A DNA stretch of 42,500 nucleotides from Tubiluchus corallicola (GCA_030141605.1 JAQGDQ010001167.1:1-42500); one strand, 5' to 3'. Shown: positions 1-21,929, counted from the stretch's first letter. Numbers and translations are program-made. The notes: generated from the letters alone by a model not told the origin.

Positions 1-1
1 C

Positions 2-949
2 AACAACTATCAACTCAGTATCTTAGGCGTAACGGAAGTGAGATGGACAGGAAGCGGAAACATCAAGAGTGGAGAAACAACCTTTCTGTATTCAGGACCA
101 GAGGAGGATCACCAGAGAGGTGTTGGTCTGATGCTGAACAAAGAGGCAGCAAAGACACTAATAGGATGGAACCCAGTCAGTGAGAGGATAATAACTGCCC
201 GAATGCAGTCAAGGCATGTGAAAACAACTATTGTTTGCATTTACGCACCAACTGAAGATACAGATGAACAAGTTAAAGATGATTTCTACCAACAATGTCA
301 AGATGTGCTGAATGACATCCCCAGCCATGACATCATTCTCCTCATGGGTGATATGAATGCAAAGATTGACAACAACAGACACGGATTGGAGCATGTAATC
401 GGGCCACATGGATCAGCTCAAGAAACAAACAACAATGGTGAACGGCTCCTGATGTTGTGCAATTTAAATGGACTGTGTATTGGAAATACTTATTTTGCCC
501 ACAAAACCATCCACAAGAAGACATGGAGGTCACCAGATGGAAATACACAGAACGAAATCGACTACATCTGTATCAGCAAGAGATGGAGATCAGCACTGAA
601 AGATGTGAAAGTATGTCGTGGAGCTGATGTGGGTTCTGACCACCACCTAGTTCAAGGAAAAGTGCAGCTCAAACTGAAAAAGATACAAAAGCCAAAAATC
701 ACAAGACCTTTTGCGGTTGAAAACCTGAAAGACCAACAAAAAGCAAGGAGTTTTGAACTTGCACTTAGCAACAAATTTGAACCACTACTACAAGCCAACG
801 ATATTGAAGAACAGTGGAAAATATTCAAAGAAGCAGTAACAGCAGTTGCAGATGAACAGATCGGCAGAAGAAGGGGTAACAGAAAAGAAATGTGGATACA
901 AGAAAAAACTTGGGAATTAATTGATGAAAGAAGAAGACTAAGCAAATGA
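2..949 (+). pseudogene. LINE endonuclease (exonuclease-endonuclease-phosphatase fold) segment
   Basis: The reading frame is open through the 5' window edge. Motifs seen are YAPTED, GDMNAKID (catalytic-site Asp/Asn), NEIDYICISKRW and GSDHHLV, which match the conserved blocks of APE-like LINE endonucleases that nick target DNA to prime reverse transcription. The N-terminus is outside the window. The frame ends at a TGA whose ATGA overlaps the start of the next open frame at 946. I read this as a frameshift inside one ancestral ORF, because the sequence on both sides is of the Lys/Arg/Glu-rich linker type. Confidence 0.9.
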
Positions 950-2847
950 GAGACCAAGCAAAAACACCAGAAAGCAGGAGTCAAGCCAATGAGCAGTACC
1001 AACTGGCAGATAGAGCAGTAAAAAGACGTTGCAGGAGGGACAAGAACGAATGGTTTGAAAAGAAGGGTGAAGAAGCACAGTTAGCAGCCAGCCATAATGA
1101 TACCAAGACTCTCTACAGAATTGTTAAAGATCTAACGGGAACAGGAGGCACCCCAGCTGTGCCAATCAAGAACAAAAGTGGTGTGACTCTCACAACAACA
1201 GAACAGCAAAACGCACGATGGGTGGAACACTTCAAGGAAGTTCTCAACCAGCCAAACCCAACAACATTATTCAATTTTGAAAATGAAATTGGACAACAAC
1301 AGCTAGATGTAAGATTGGACAACATCAGTGAACTGGAAGTCGAAACTGCCATCAAAAAACTAAAGAACAACAAAGCAGCTGGAGAGGACCAAATAACAGC
1401 TGAGTTCCTGAAACACGTTAATAAAGGGATAACACGATCAATGACAAAGCTCCTGAACAGCTGCTGGGAACAATAAAAGGTCCCCGAAGATTGGAGAAAT
1501 GGAGTCATCGTGAAGTTGCCTAAAAAAGGGAACCTGACAGATTGCAACAATTGGAGAGGAATAACTCTGATGTCAATACCTGGAAAAGTCCTGAGTATAG
1601 TGCTGCTAGATCGGTTGAGAGATGCTGTTGATATAAAACTAAGAGAACAACAAGCTGGATTTAGAAAAGGAAGATCATGCTGTGAACAGATATTCACTCT
1701 CAGAAACATCATTGAGCAATGTATGGAATTCCAACAGCCCTTATTAATCAATTTTATTGATTTCAAGAAGGCTTTTGACTCTGTTCACAGGCAGTCTCTA
1801 TGGAAAATTGCTTCTCTGTATGGTATCCCACAGAAATTCATTTCAACCATCCAGAACTTTTACCAAAACAGCGGCTGTTGTATAAGAACATAAGAGGGAA
1901 ACACCGAGTATTTCACCATCGAAACTGGAGTTAAGCAGGGTTGCATTATGTCGCCATTCCTGTTCCTACTGACGATTGATTTCATCATGAACAAGGCGGT
2001 TGATGGTAAAGATCTAGGAATGCAATGGAAACAACAACAACGATTGGCAGATCTGGACTTTGCTGACGATATAGCTCTTCTGGAAACATCAAAAGAAAGC
2101 CTGCAACAACTGACCACAAGTATGGAAGAAGTAGCGTGAAAAATTGGATTGAGAATTAGTCAAGAAAAGACCAAAGTTTTGAAAGTGTGGACAAACCAAC
2201 AGAATGATGTACATATAACAGTGGGAGGCCAAATGGTTAAGAACGTTACCAGTTTTTCATATCTGGGCAGTGTGATGACCTGTAATGGAGGTACAGAAAA
2301 TGACATCAGGGGGAGAATTGGCAAAGCAACAGCAGTATTTAGGAAGATGGGAAAAATCTGGACAAGCAAGAAAATTGACATGAAAATCAAACTTCGTCTG
2401 TACAACGCCATTGTGCTGCCAACGGCTCTCTATGCCAGCGAAACCTGGAAAGTCACAGCGGAGTTATCAAAGAAACTGAACGTCTTCCACCAAAAATGCC
2501 TTCGAAAGATACTAAAAATCTCCTACCGCGACCATGTCACCAATGTAGAAGTTCTTCAACGAGCGCAGTCATTGCGGTTACAAGATATAGTTACAGAGAG
2601 AAGAATGAAACTGGCTGGACATATTCTCCGTCTATCAGAAAGTCGCTACGCCAAAACAGCAGTACAGTGGGAACCACCTGGTGGGAAACGAAAAAGAGGT
2701 CGGCCAAAAACAACGTGGCGCAGATCCTTCAAAGAAGACCTTCGAGCTGTCAACAGACGTTGGGAAAACGTAGAGAACGAAGCCGCCGATAGAACTCAGT
2801 GGAAAATGCTGTCTGCCCAATGTGCATCAATGCGCAGGAAGGACTAA
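946..2847 (+). pseudogene. LINE reverse transcriptase segment with three in-frame stops
   Basis: Frame 1 carries reverse transcriptase blocks in order: NWRGITLMSIPGK, QAGFRKGRSC, NFIDFKKAFDSVH, GVKQGCIMSPFLFLL and the catalytic FADDIALL box near 2060. Next come a thumb-like FSYLGSVMT, ALYASETW, and a C-terminal RRMKLAGHILRLSESR plus KRKRGRPKTTWRRS basic tail. Stops at 1474, 1891 and 2137 break it; the last sits where this family normally has Trp. Synthesis of cDNA at the target site is the family role. This copy cannot make an intact enzyme. Confidence 0.92.
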
Positions 2848-2871
2848 GGTCTAAGGTAAGGAACATACTGC

Positions 2872-2900
2872 CTCTCTCCCTCTCTCTCTCTCTCTCTCTT
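2872..2900 (+). repeat. (CT)n microsatellite
   Basis: A short run of CT dinucleotides lies between the LINE 3' end and the hAT-like remnant. Confidence 0.9.
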
Positions 2901-3588
2901 GCCGCACGCACGCTGGTTGAAAGTGTCAAGCAGTTGCGTGGTAAGTGGGAGACCATTCTCGTGGAATGTAAGAATGTAGCGAGCGGCTTCGAATTACCTT
3001 GCAGTTTCGCAGCGACAAGAAAATTGTCCGCTGAAGATGCTGAGCAGAAGTTCAAAGTTAACGTGTTTTTTGTGATTTTAGATTCAGTTTTAAGTGGCCT
3101 ATCGCGGCGTTTCAAGCTTTAGATCAAATTTGTGAGACGTTCGGTTTTTTGTGGAAATTTCATATTCTTGAGGAGAGCGATCTCAGAACCATTGCCACAA
3201 ATTTCCAAAAAAAGTATTCAAAACATGTGTCTAAAGATGTTGTAGATGAAACATGCTTTTTGAATCGTATTTTAGCCGAGCATTTTGAAGAATGTACGAC
3301 ACCAAAAAAATTGTTGGACCGATTTATTGCACTGAAACTAGTCGAAGTCTCTCCAAATATTGTGGTCGCACTTCGCATTTTCTTATCAATGCCAGTTTCC
3401 GTTTCCGTTTCGTCAGGTGAACGCTCTTTCAGTGCGTTAAAAATATCAAAACCGACAATCGGTCGACGATGACTCAGGAACGGTTAAACGGTCTTCTGTC
3501 AATTATTCGAATGAATGTAGCAACAGGCTTTGATTTTAACGATAACTTTGCGAAGCAAAAAGTCAGAAGACGGATTGTACGTAAATGA
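2898..3588 (+). pseudogene. hAT-family (ZMYM1-like) transposase C-terminal remnant
   Basis: Three frame pieces join into one degraded C-terminal half. The first, ending at 3122, includes ARTLVESVKQLRGKWETILV. The second, 3149-3472, includes FLNRILAEHFEE, ALRIFLSMPVSVSVSSGERS and FSALKISK. The third, 3469-3588, reads MTQERLNGLLSIIRMNVATG and ends with QKVRRRIVRK. The block Ala-Leu-Arg-Ile-Leu...Pro-Val-Ser...Gly-Glu-Arg-Ser-Phe-Ser and the following Glu-Arg-Leu-Asn-Gly-Leu are the dimerisation domain of hAT transposases, in the form seen in zinc finger MYM-type 1-like proteins. Two frame breaks make it a pseudogene. The N-terminal half is missing or was replaced by the LINE. Confidence 0.8.
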
Positions 3589-3870
3589 GAGTACGGCATT
3601 ACATATTGCAAAGATGTTTTTAATTTGACTACTTGACAAGTATTAAGGACTGGTTTTGTGAATAAAGCAGTTTTTCTTTCAACTGTTCTTTCCTTTAACA
3701 ATTGTATAACTCCATATTTTCTCTTCGAAAATGCTTCTCCGGCGTTCTAGCAGTTCAAAAATTTGCTAGGCGCCAACCATGGTGGCGCCCACCCCCCGGC
3801 GCATTGTGCCCCCCGAGGGGGCCTCACACGCTCCACTTCCCCGGGCCTCGCTTAGACTGAAATAGGCCCT
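3589..3870. other. Non-coding flank of the hAT remnant with a GC-rich segment
   Basis: No ORF or splice-supported exon is seen. An abrupt GC-rich patch at about 3770-3870, rich in C runs, contrasts with the AT-rich surroundings. It may be the terminal part of the hAT-like element, but no terminal inverted repeat could be matched. Confidence 0.4.
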
Positions 3871-3871
3871 G

Positions 3872-3926
<55 letters not shown>

Positions 3927-3952
3927 GTACTACTACTACTAATAATAATAAT
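3871..3952 (+). repeat. (ACT)n/(AAT)n triplet microsatellite
   Basis: About 23 ACT units with one AGT interruption pass into AAT units at the right end. Confidence 0.95.
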
Positions 3953-4185
3953 TCGCTCCGCCAGTTTGTCCTTCGCCAGCGGGGAATGACTCTGTTACGC
4001 CACCTGGCTGGAATAAAGTAACAAAAACACCACGTGGCTGAACGCACATTTTTGAGTTTCCACGTACGTTGCTAGTACGTTCGCTCGACCAAATAGCGTA
4101 GATTTGTCTCATGAAATGCAAACTCAAATGCAAGTATCTTCTGTTAGTTCTGTATAATTTAAAATTACAGCTAAAAGTTGAATAA

Positions 4186-4290
4186 CTACAACAACAACGA
4201 CAAAAACAACAAGAACAAGAACAACAATAATAACAACAACAACAACAACAACAATAACAACAACAACAACAACAATAATAATAATAATAA

Positions 4291-4380
<90 letters not shown>

Positions 4381-4416
4381 CAACAACAACAACAACAACA
4401 ACAATAATAATAATTA
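4186..4416 (+). repeat. (AAC)n-(AAT)n-(AAC)n-(AAT)n compound triplet repeat
   Basis: About 230 bp of AAC blocks flank a long AAT core, with a few AAG/AAA interruptions at the left. All apparent ORFs here are homopolymer (Asn, Leu, Ile or Tyr) translations of the repeat and are not genes. Confidence 0.97.
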
Positions 4417-4970
4417 ACATTAATGATAATTTCCTTTATGACATAGTCGAGGGATGACACATTAAGTAATTGAATACTTATTTCCAAGGTAGTCCTATTT
4501 ACCAGCGTGTTACTCTCGATAAACCCGAATGTTTGGTCGAAGAACCAGCGATACCATTTTTAACCTTTTTGGCATTCGGCGCCATTCTATTTAACAGAAA
4601 AAATGAATGCCAAGGTTTTCAGGTGGGTTGTTCGATCATACCCTTTAAGACTGAAGGTTGTTCAAGACATGCGAAGCTTTCATTGCAGGCGTGATAGATT
4701 TGCTATTGTTTACTACCCACTACCGAAACTTCTTAAAGCAAATATAAGTCTCCATTAAACATCGGTTAGCCACGAGAAATGTGTAAGAAGGTGTCAGTGA
4801 TTGGTACTACTTTGGTATTTAGGTTAAACGACCTGTCAACAACATTCATATCTATTCTATAATCAATCTATAAGTGTCTGATATCAAACATGCCCTGGGT
4901 TTTTCCCAACAAGTGTTGTTATGAAAACTATGTTACTTCTGGCTACACGCTCTGCATTGATTGTTGTGGT
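4417..4970. other. Unassigned AT-rich DNA
   Basis: A 74-codon open frame at 4470-4694 has no recognisable domain and no matching splice context, so it is not called a gene. Nothing else is recognised. Confidence 0.4.
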
Positions 4971-4973
4971 TTG

Positions 4974-5952
4974 TAGGGCATAGGACTGTTGTCAATTTAA
5001 AAAGTATAGGATTGTTGTCATTCTATAAGACATAGGACTGTTGCCATTCTATAAGACATAGGACTGTTGTCATTCTATAAGACATAGGACTGTTGCCATT
5101 CTATAAGACATAGGACTGTTGTCATTCTATAAGACATAGGACTGTTGTCATTCTATAAGACATAGGACTGTTGTCATTCTATAAGACATAGGACTGTTGT
5201 CATTCTATAAGACATAGGACTGTTGCCATTCCATAAGACATAGGACTGTTGTCATTCTATAAGACATAGGACTGTTGTCATTCTATAAGACATAGGACTG
5301 TTGTCATTCGATAAGACATAGGACTGTTGTCATTCGATAAGACATAGGGCTGTTGTCATTCTATAAGACATAGGACTGTTGTCATTCGATAAGACATAGG
5401 GCTGTTGTCATTCTATAAGACATAGGACTGTTGTCATTCTATAAGACATAGGACTGTTGTCATTCGATAAGACATAGGACTGTTGTCATTCGATAAGACA
5501 TAGGACTGTTGTCATTCTATAAGACATAGGGCTGTTGTCATTCTATAAGACATAGGACTGTTGTCATTCGATAAGACATAGGACTGTTGTCATTCTATAA
5601 GACATAGGACTGTTGTCATTCTATAAGACATAGGACTGTTGCCATTCCATAAGACATAGGACTGTTGTCATTCTATAAGACATAGGACTGTTGTCATTCT
5701 ATAAGACATAGGACTGTTGTCATTCGATAAGACATAGGACTGTTGTCATTCGATAAGACATAGGGCTGTTGTCATTCTATAAGACATAGGACTGTTGTCA
5801 TTCTATAAGACATAGGGCTGTTGTCATTCGATAAGACATAGGATTGTAGTCATTCGATAAGACATAGGACTGTTGTCATTCGATAAGACATACTGTTGTC
5901 ATTCGATAAGACATAGGACTGTTGTCATTCTATAAGACATAGGACTGTTGTC
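4974..5952 (+). repeat. 26-bp minisatellite, about 37 tandem copies
   Basis: The unit is 26 bp, built around ACATAGGACTGTTGTCATTC followed by a T/G/C-variable base and ATAAG. Variants are CT-, CG- or CC-ATAAG, GTTGTC or GTTGCC, and GGACTG or GGGCTG. One unit near 5890 lacks three bases (AGG). Units directly abut, so there are no spacers and it is not CRISPR-like. It lies upstream of the first recognised receptor exon. Confidence 0.97.
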
Positions 5953-6404
5953 CATTGGTGCAGGAATTTTAAATTTTGCTTTTTTGTTAATAAATTCTTG
6001 TGCTTACAATCCTAAAACAAACTGGAAACGATGTGTTGTTATTTAAATCAACATTTCTGACTATTTACTTTTGATTTAAGTCTTAGTTGTAGACACGATC
6101 ATTAGCTCTACAGTATAAACCATAATTAAATGTATTCGTAATTGATCTGGTCATGTATTATTTATACGGAGGCGCGTCGTAGTAAGCATGCACGGGGCTT
6201 TTTTATAATCGATTTTATCTTCGCCGAGTTACGCTGTCAAGGGGTGAATCATCACAGGTGTTTGTGTGCTTAACCAGGTAATAACAAGGTAAGATGTCCA
6301 CGGTGCACGCTGTAGTTGTAAATAATAGTTCGATTAGTCACTATTTAAACAATGCTGTTCTAACTAGGAATTTTATCTTGTAATAAATTTTATATGTATT
6401 TCAG
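5953..6404. other. Presumed intron just upstream of the first recognised receptor exon
   Basis: This is AT-rich unique sequence with no recognisable domain. It ends in a pyrimidine-rich stretch and the acceptor TTTCAG at 6399-6404. Any earlier exons of the receptor gene should lie upstream, but none was identified in 1-6404. Confidence 0.45.
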
Positions 6405-16639
<10,235 letters not shown>

Positions 16640-17611
16640 TAGACTATGTCTAATTATGTAAAAAATTAGATAATTCCTAAGTCATGGATTACAGTTTTGG
16701 GCCTATTGATTATGAATCGGAAGCAATGCTAAGTATAAGTAATTTAGCTATAAAACAGCCCGGGGAGCTGGCAGCGTAAGCGGAGAGGAACTAACCATTT
16801 TATTTCAGTGCTGTAGTTTATTTGGTAGCTGTTAAACATAATTACTATGTGAAATGTGTTGTTATATCTCCAAAAATACGTTTTTTCATTAGCTTAAACA
16901 AGTGCTAATGTCAGTTTGAATCAACTGCTAAGTTATTAAAAACAGATTCTTGAGAAGTCAACGGTGAAGGAACTCTTGAAGTAATTTAGACAGTAACGAT
17001 TTTAAGCTAAGAAATACTTGTTTTCTGACGTTAGGTCTCGCTCGGCCGTGAGCATAAGTATTTCCTTAAAATTTCCCCAGAAACTACCACACTCACGTGA
17101 ACGGGTTCAGTGTGTGAACACCCCCTTGCATAAATGTGACATATGGTATGTTGGTTTTGTAGCTTGATACAAATTTGTGTATGTAAAAAACAATTTATTT
17201 GGTAATAATGGTGTACGTGCTTCAGCCTCCATTTGTTGAGGCAAATTTATTTTTCTCTTGCCATTTTGTAATAGTTGTTAAAAGTATTTTTTGAAAGTAC
17301 TAGGTGAATATGTTTTTACGTGCATGGAACATAATTTCATTGGATATTTTTAGATAGCATTATGATGCTCTTACGTTAGTGTTGTACAACGTGGCCATTT
17401 AAGTGACTGTGATTTTGACAATTTGCATGTAAACGAATTTTTAATCCCATTGCTCTGATATAATATTATGCATAACTATCCGTCCTGGGCCTCATTGCCT
17501 TTAATTTGTCAATGATCGTTTGTGCAGGTGATTTCTATACCTTGTGCAGATGCTGATTTGATAATCTTTGTAACTCGACTTTTAGAATTTTGTAACTCTT
17601 TCATTGTTAAA
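16640..17611. other. Receptor 3' UTR candidate and intergenic DNA
   Basis: AT-rich sequence with no ORF of interest, part of the interval between two convergent genes. The transcript end cannot be fixed from sequence. Confidence 0.4.
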
Positions 17612-18003
17612 TAATAAACCTTTTCACAGTTCCAGCGATTGACGATGATCGTGAAAAAGTCAGATGTTAAGTGCACCGGACAGGCAACGTATTTGTGTAC
17701 ACTTGAGAACGCCTGGCAGCCCGTGCTGTTGTCATAGTAACGTAGTTCACGCTTTCTTGTTCCCAAGTAAAATCCTGCTAGTAAATCACTCTATGCACAG
17801 ACTAATGTATAACTTTAATTAAGCATAATTAAGTAAAGACCACGTAAAACAACTGAAGCTACTGAACTGATGCGGAAAACGTCTTTGCTTTATCCGCATG
17901 ACACGAGACGGTTGTAGTTAACACGCGTTGCTGTGGTACACTTAACCATTGACCTGCAGCAGCTGCGCGTGCGCACAACGAAACTATGAAAAGGCTTATT
18001 ATT
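17612..18003 (+). mobile_element. MITE family M1, copy b
   Basis: Ends ...AACCTTTTCACAGTTCCAGC and GAAACTATGAAAAGGCTTATT form the family inverted repeat. The interior is collinear with copy a, including GTACACTTGA and TGCGCGTGCGCACAACG near the right end. Confidence 0.85.
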
Positions 18004-19754
18004 GTGTTGTACCCAATGTTCATTATCTAACAGCAGCAAAACTTGTACTGCTGCTGCAACATAGCAAACCGGTAATAATCTAGCAAATAACTAAACACGT
18101 GCATTTTTAGATACACGCTGTTTGTCATAGGTGGAGTCGTATTTACTGATTTATAATAAAGATAATAGAGCATAGACTCAATGCTTTATTTACTTTGCGT
18201 GGAATAAAATAGTGGAAACCCGCAATATTATATTTGCTCACTTTTAACATAACACGGCACTTTGCTATACTGTCGTATGCAATCACCGAGACGTCTCACG
18301 AGTTTATCTTATTTAACACCAGGGTGTGCTAAAGTTTGGTGCGTTTGATTAGAAACTGTACGCATGCGTGAAAATTGCAACGTTAAAGTTGAGTAGAGTA
18401 TATTAAAAAATGGGGAAATGATTTCCCGGAAAGGAAATGTCAAAAAAGGAAATGATTTCCCGGAAAGGATAAGTTTTAGTGAAGCAAATTGTGAATGTTA
18501 TCTAGCAGTGCTTACGTTCACTACGTCTTTGTTATTTTGTACTGTAACTTAATTTAATTAATCTTTTCCCAATTTTTTAAAATTTTGATTGATGTTGCTT
18601 TATTCAACGATGTTTTTTGTACAGTAACTAATGCTTTCCATATATTTAGCATATTTTAACGAATTTGTAAGGAAACATTTATATTTTATTAAAAAGAATC
18701 GAACGGTGTGCGATTTTACAATTTTTTGCTGTCATCAGCTGCAAAAGGTGTTTTTGAATTACGTCTATTATCTGAATCTTCTTATGGTTTATCATTTCAT
18801 CCACACAGCTGTTGATGGCGCTGCTGTAGCGTTTGGTATGTTGGGCCAATGAATGGTTAAAACATGGTCAAATAGTAATAATTATCATTTTTTCATAAAA
18901 TGCTCTCTTACTTTTGTACTATTTTGTAATTTGCCGTGTAGCGCACGTCACATAATTTGATGAAGTATTGACAATTATAGACTATAGCTGCCCCACCTGG
19001 TGGGGGTTTTCTGTATAAAGCGTTCTCAGCTTGTTCACTTTATTGTTAAACACTAGCAATGTGCTTTTTTACCTTTGTAATTTTTGCAAGATTATTTTAA
19101 TCTAGAATTTTAATGACGAGTTAAAGTGTTAATCTAGTACACGTGGCAAATAAAAGCAATGTGATTTCTACTACTAATGTAGAAATAATCCCAGACATTT
19201 GAATATCATTTGTTCTTGCACAAATTACGAAGTTTTCGTGGGCACTATTACTGTGTTGTGTGTTAAATTTTAAGTTTTAAGCAGAACTATAAATTTTGTT
19301 AAACAATGTATTGTACGAACAATCTATTGTACAAACAATGTATTGTACAAACAATGTATTTTTTGTTAGTGATGTAAACGCTGGTCGTTGCATCTTCTTG
19401 TTACAATGTTTTACTGTAAATGCAGAGGGAAAATGATCGATTATAGGCTTTGCATAGTATTTTTGCAATATTGCAATAATTTATATATTTTGAATTGGAA
19501 ACAGGAACTTGTAAATAACATTGAATTCTTTGTAAAAGATACACATTATTTAATAAAGCGTTGAAAGTGCAAATAATGCAATTTCGTGTGAGGAAATTTT
19601 GTTGTTTTTCACATCAAAGGCTTGGATAATTTGATAAGGATGAGAAAATGAAATCGAATTTTCGGTTAACAAACCGTGTGTCTTTCGTCTCAATGTATTT
19701 AGGTTCAAATTTACTGTCTAGCTACGTCTTTGTTTAAGCTTAAAGTACAAGAAA
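18004..19754. other. Intergenic DNA with tandem palindromes
   Basis: No exon is supported. At 18412-18469 two copies of a GGAAATGATTTCCCGGAAAG segment, 34 bp apart, each contain TTCCCGGAA. At 19304-19358 three copies of an 18-bp AACAATGTATTGTAC-type unit occur. The rest is unassigned. Confidence 0.5.
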
Positions 19755-20430
19755 ACCCTCCACTTACATAAAGCTCAAAGGAAGACAGGATGATTTTTCA
19801 TATACTACCACACATTTGCAAGGCCGCTAAAAAGTATACATTTTAACACAATTAATACGCCTTTTTAAAAGCGTTTCTGCTAATTAAATTCTAGATTAAA
19901 ATCTTAATTAACGGCAGGCGAGCCCAACTATTGATGACATCACAAATTAACATAATTTTCAACAGCAAAAACTATCAACGAGCGTGTTGCACGCGTGTTT
20001 GCGAAAGCGAAAATTAAATTCAGTGCTACTGTAAGATATTCAGTGTGTTGTACTAAAGCTAGGCAGGTTTTAAGATGAAAATTCAAATTTACCGCTGTCC
20101 AACGTCACAATCGTCACAAACTAACACATCTGAACTGAGAGACACAGCACCTGTTTTTGTGTAATTCGTTTCCGAAATGCAGGAGCTAGTGCCGGTCTAA
20201 CTGGCGAATGGCGAAATGCATGTGACCGCGAAGAACCAGTGGTGCGAACGCGAAATTGTGTTTGTGATATAATAATTCTTTCACGAAAGTCATTTTTGAA
20301 AAAACAGTATGTTTCGTTTCAATATTTAAAAGAGTAGATTGTTTTGATCTACAGTTCAAGATTGGGTCCGGTTTTGCTTTTAAAATTCGTTTTGAAATTT
20401 TATGCCACTTACGTACTGCCTTTTTTCATT
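19735..20430 (+). mobile_element. Interspersed repeat family M2, copy 1 (uninterrupted)
   Basis: Collinear with 32695-34050 and 41150-41680: AGACAGGATGATTTTTCAT, CGAGCCCAACTATTGATGAC, GTGCTACTGTAAGATATTCA, TTTCCGAAATGCAGG and CTTTCACGAAAGTCATTTTT. No coding capacity is seen. It serves as the reference for the insertion found in copy 2. Confidence 0.82.
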
Positions 20431-20815
20431 CAGGGCTGATGTCGGCAGTAACGCTGCATAAAACTTGTAAATTTAAACTTTGAAATTGTTAGATGCAGCC
20501 ATTTTGCTGGTAGGTCGTTTGAAACAAGTTTAGATAACACTGAACAAGTTTAAAAAAATAATCAGAGCATTCGTAGTGCACTAGTCACTAACTAAATAAA
20601 ATTTAAAGTTACTGTATCTTGTCAGTAAGATTAAAAATACGTTTTTGGTTAGTGAGTGTTGCACCCTGGAGGGTGAGTCATTTTACCAATTGGTGAAAAC
20701 ATTTTAAATAATTAATAATTTTCTTTCCTAGTTACATGAGTCTTTCTAGCAGATAAGCGAAAATCTAGGTAATATAGATTCGCACGGAAAGTCTTTTGAG
20801 ATATAATTTAACATT
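20431..20815. other. Unassigned intergenic DNA
   Basis: AT-rich sequence with no exon, repeat family or hairpin recognised. Confidence 0.4.
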
Positions 20816-21025
20816 GCCTTTTCTTCCCTTGATTTACGTTTGCGTATATGACGTCATGTAATGGCAACTTCGGAACAGTATTGCGGGAGATTTAAAATGA
20901 AAACAAGCTAAAATTCCTTTCAGTGCGAGTAAGATATACGCATAAAATTGCTATAAAGTAATACAGTTTTTAAGGTTCTTTTTTGAAAACCTACTTCAGG
21001 TGCCTCTTTTCTTCTCCTTTTAATT
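20816..21025 (+). repeat. Interspersed repeat family M3, copy 2
   Basis: Matches 13510-13735 in the same orientation, including the GACGTCATGTAATGG and GATTTAAAATGAAAAC blocks. Confidence 0.75.
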
Positions 21026-21084
21026 AATTGATCTGTCTTAGATTAACACCCAGAAACACATTCTACAAGCTGCGGCTGTCACAG

Positions 21085-21670
21085 TTACAGCGCGTTCAGA
21101 CTAGCCGCGGATTTTCTATCTGGCAGCAAACTTGCAAGTGTGAACTGCGTTAAGAGTTACTGTCAGTAAGTTATTGCAAGACTGCCTATCGTTGTTGAAA
21201 GTTGATTTACTGCCTAGTGTGAACACCACGGTGAGTTACTCTCAGCACTTCTCGCAGTGAATAGAGAAGTGAGCGTCGTAGAGTAACTCGCAGCAAGTTT
21301 TGTTCTCTAGTGTGAACGCCACGGTGAGTTACTCTCAGCACTTCTCGCAGCGGATAGAGAAGTGAGCGTCGTAGAGTAACTCGCAGCAAGTTTTGTTCTC
21401 TAGTGTGAATGCCACGGTGAGTTACTCTCAGCACTACTCGCAGCAATTACAGAAGTGAGCGTCGTAGAGTAACTCGCAGTAAGTTTTGCTTTCTAGTGTG
21501 AACGCCACGAGGAGTTACTCTCAGCACTTCTCACAGCTAATAAAGTGTGTGTCAGTTCGCGCTTACTGTCAGAGAGTAACTCGCAGCAAGTTTTGCTCTC
21601 TAGTTGTGGTCGCTTGCGAGTTACCTAGCGAGTTTACATGGCGTGAAAACTCGGTTTTGTGAACGCACCG
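21085..21670 (+). mobile_element. TIR element carrying an internal 93-bp satellite
   Basis: The left end ...GCGCGTTCAGACTAGCCGCG and the reverse complement of the right end (GGTGCGTTCACAAAACCG) share an imperfect terminal inverted repeat around GCGTTCA. Most of the interior is a tandem repeat (next entry). No ORF of transposase type. Probably a non-autonomous DNA transposon with internal satellite expansion. Confidence 0.55.
21210..21605 (+). repeat. 93-bp hairpin-forming satellite, about 4.2 copies
   Basis: Each unit starts TAGTGTGAACGCCACGGTGA. It contains nested inverted repeats: outer arms GAGTTACTCT and AGAGTAACTC, inner arms CACTTCTC and GAGAAGTG, with a ~10-base loop. The hairpin arms are preserved in the first two complete units, while the loop varies (GCAGTGAATA, GCAGCGGATA). 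The minus-strand frame over it is a translation of the repeat. Confidence 0.93.
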
Positions 21671-21929
21671 TTAGAATTTATGCAATTGATATCGCGGTTA
21701 TAATGTCCTTGCGAAACAGTACCATGTACCGCAGATGTTTATCATAGGGAACATCTACACAGAGATGTTTTGAAGGTTGTTAACAACAGGCGCAGTAGCG
21801 TCTGATTACATGATAGATAGCTTAGAACGGGTCTTTAGTTGTTTACTTTCTTGAGAACGCACAAACACATCTTGTTTTTGACTGGGAGAAAAATTAGGAC
21901 ATTGATATATGACTTCATGTGAATTATAG

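Larger units (their letters stand above)
2..2847 (+). mobile_element. Decayed non-LTR retrotransposon (LINE), 5'-truncated by the window
   Basis: An APE-type endonuclease domain is followed by a reverse transcriptase and a basic C-terminal tail, the order of APE-class LINEs. The endonuclease part is read in frame 2 (open from base 2 to the stop at 947-949) and everything after about 946 in frame 1, so one frameshift separates them. Frame 1 has in-frame stops at 1474 (TAA), 1891 (TAA) and 2137 (TGA). The protein resembles the endonuclease-reverse transcriptases often annotated as craniofacial development protein 2-like in invertebrates. I do not assign a clade. The element is inactive. After the stop at 2845-2847, short TAAGG-like units may be its 3' tail. 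Confidence 0.93.

Noticed and set aside
1113-1766. 217-codon minus-strand ORF
   Set aside because: Shadow of the LINE reverse transcriptase on the plus strand.
4178-4487. Long Asn, Leu, Ile and Tyr/Cys-rich ORFs on both strands
   Set aside because: They are translations of AAC/AAT triplets with no splice or start context.
4974-5952. CRISPR-like array of 26-bp repeats
   Set aside because: Units abut without unique spacers, in a eukaryotic intron-rich context.
18631-18852. 73-codon hydrophobic ORF
   Set aside because: Intergenic, AT-rich composition and no domain; open length is expected by chance.
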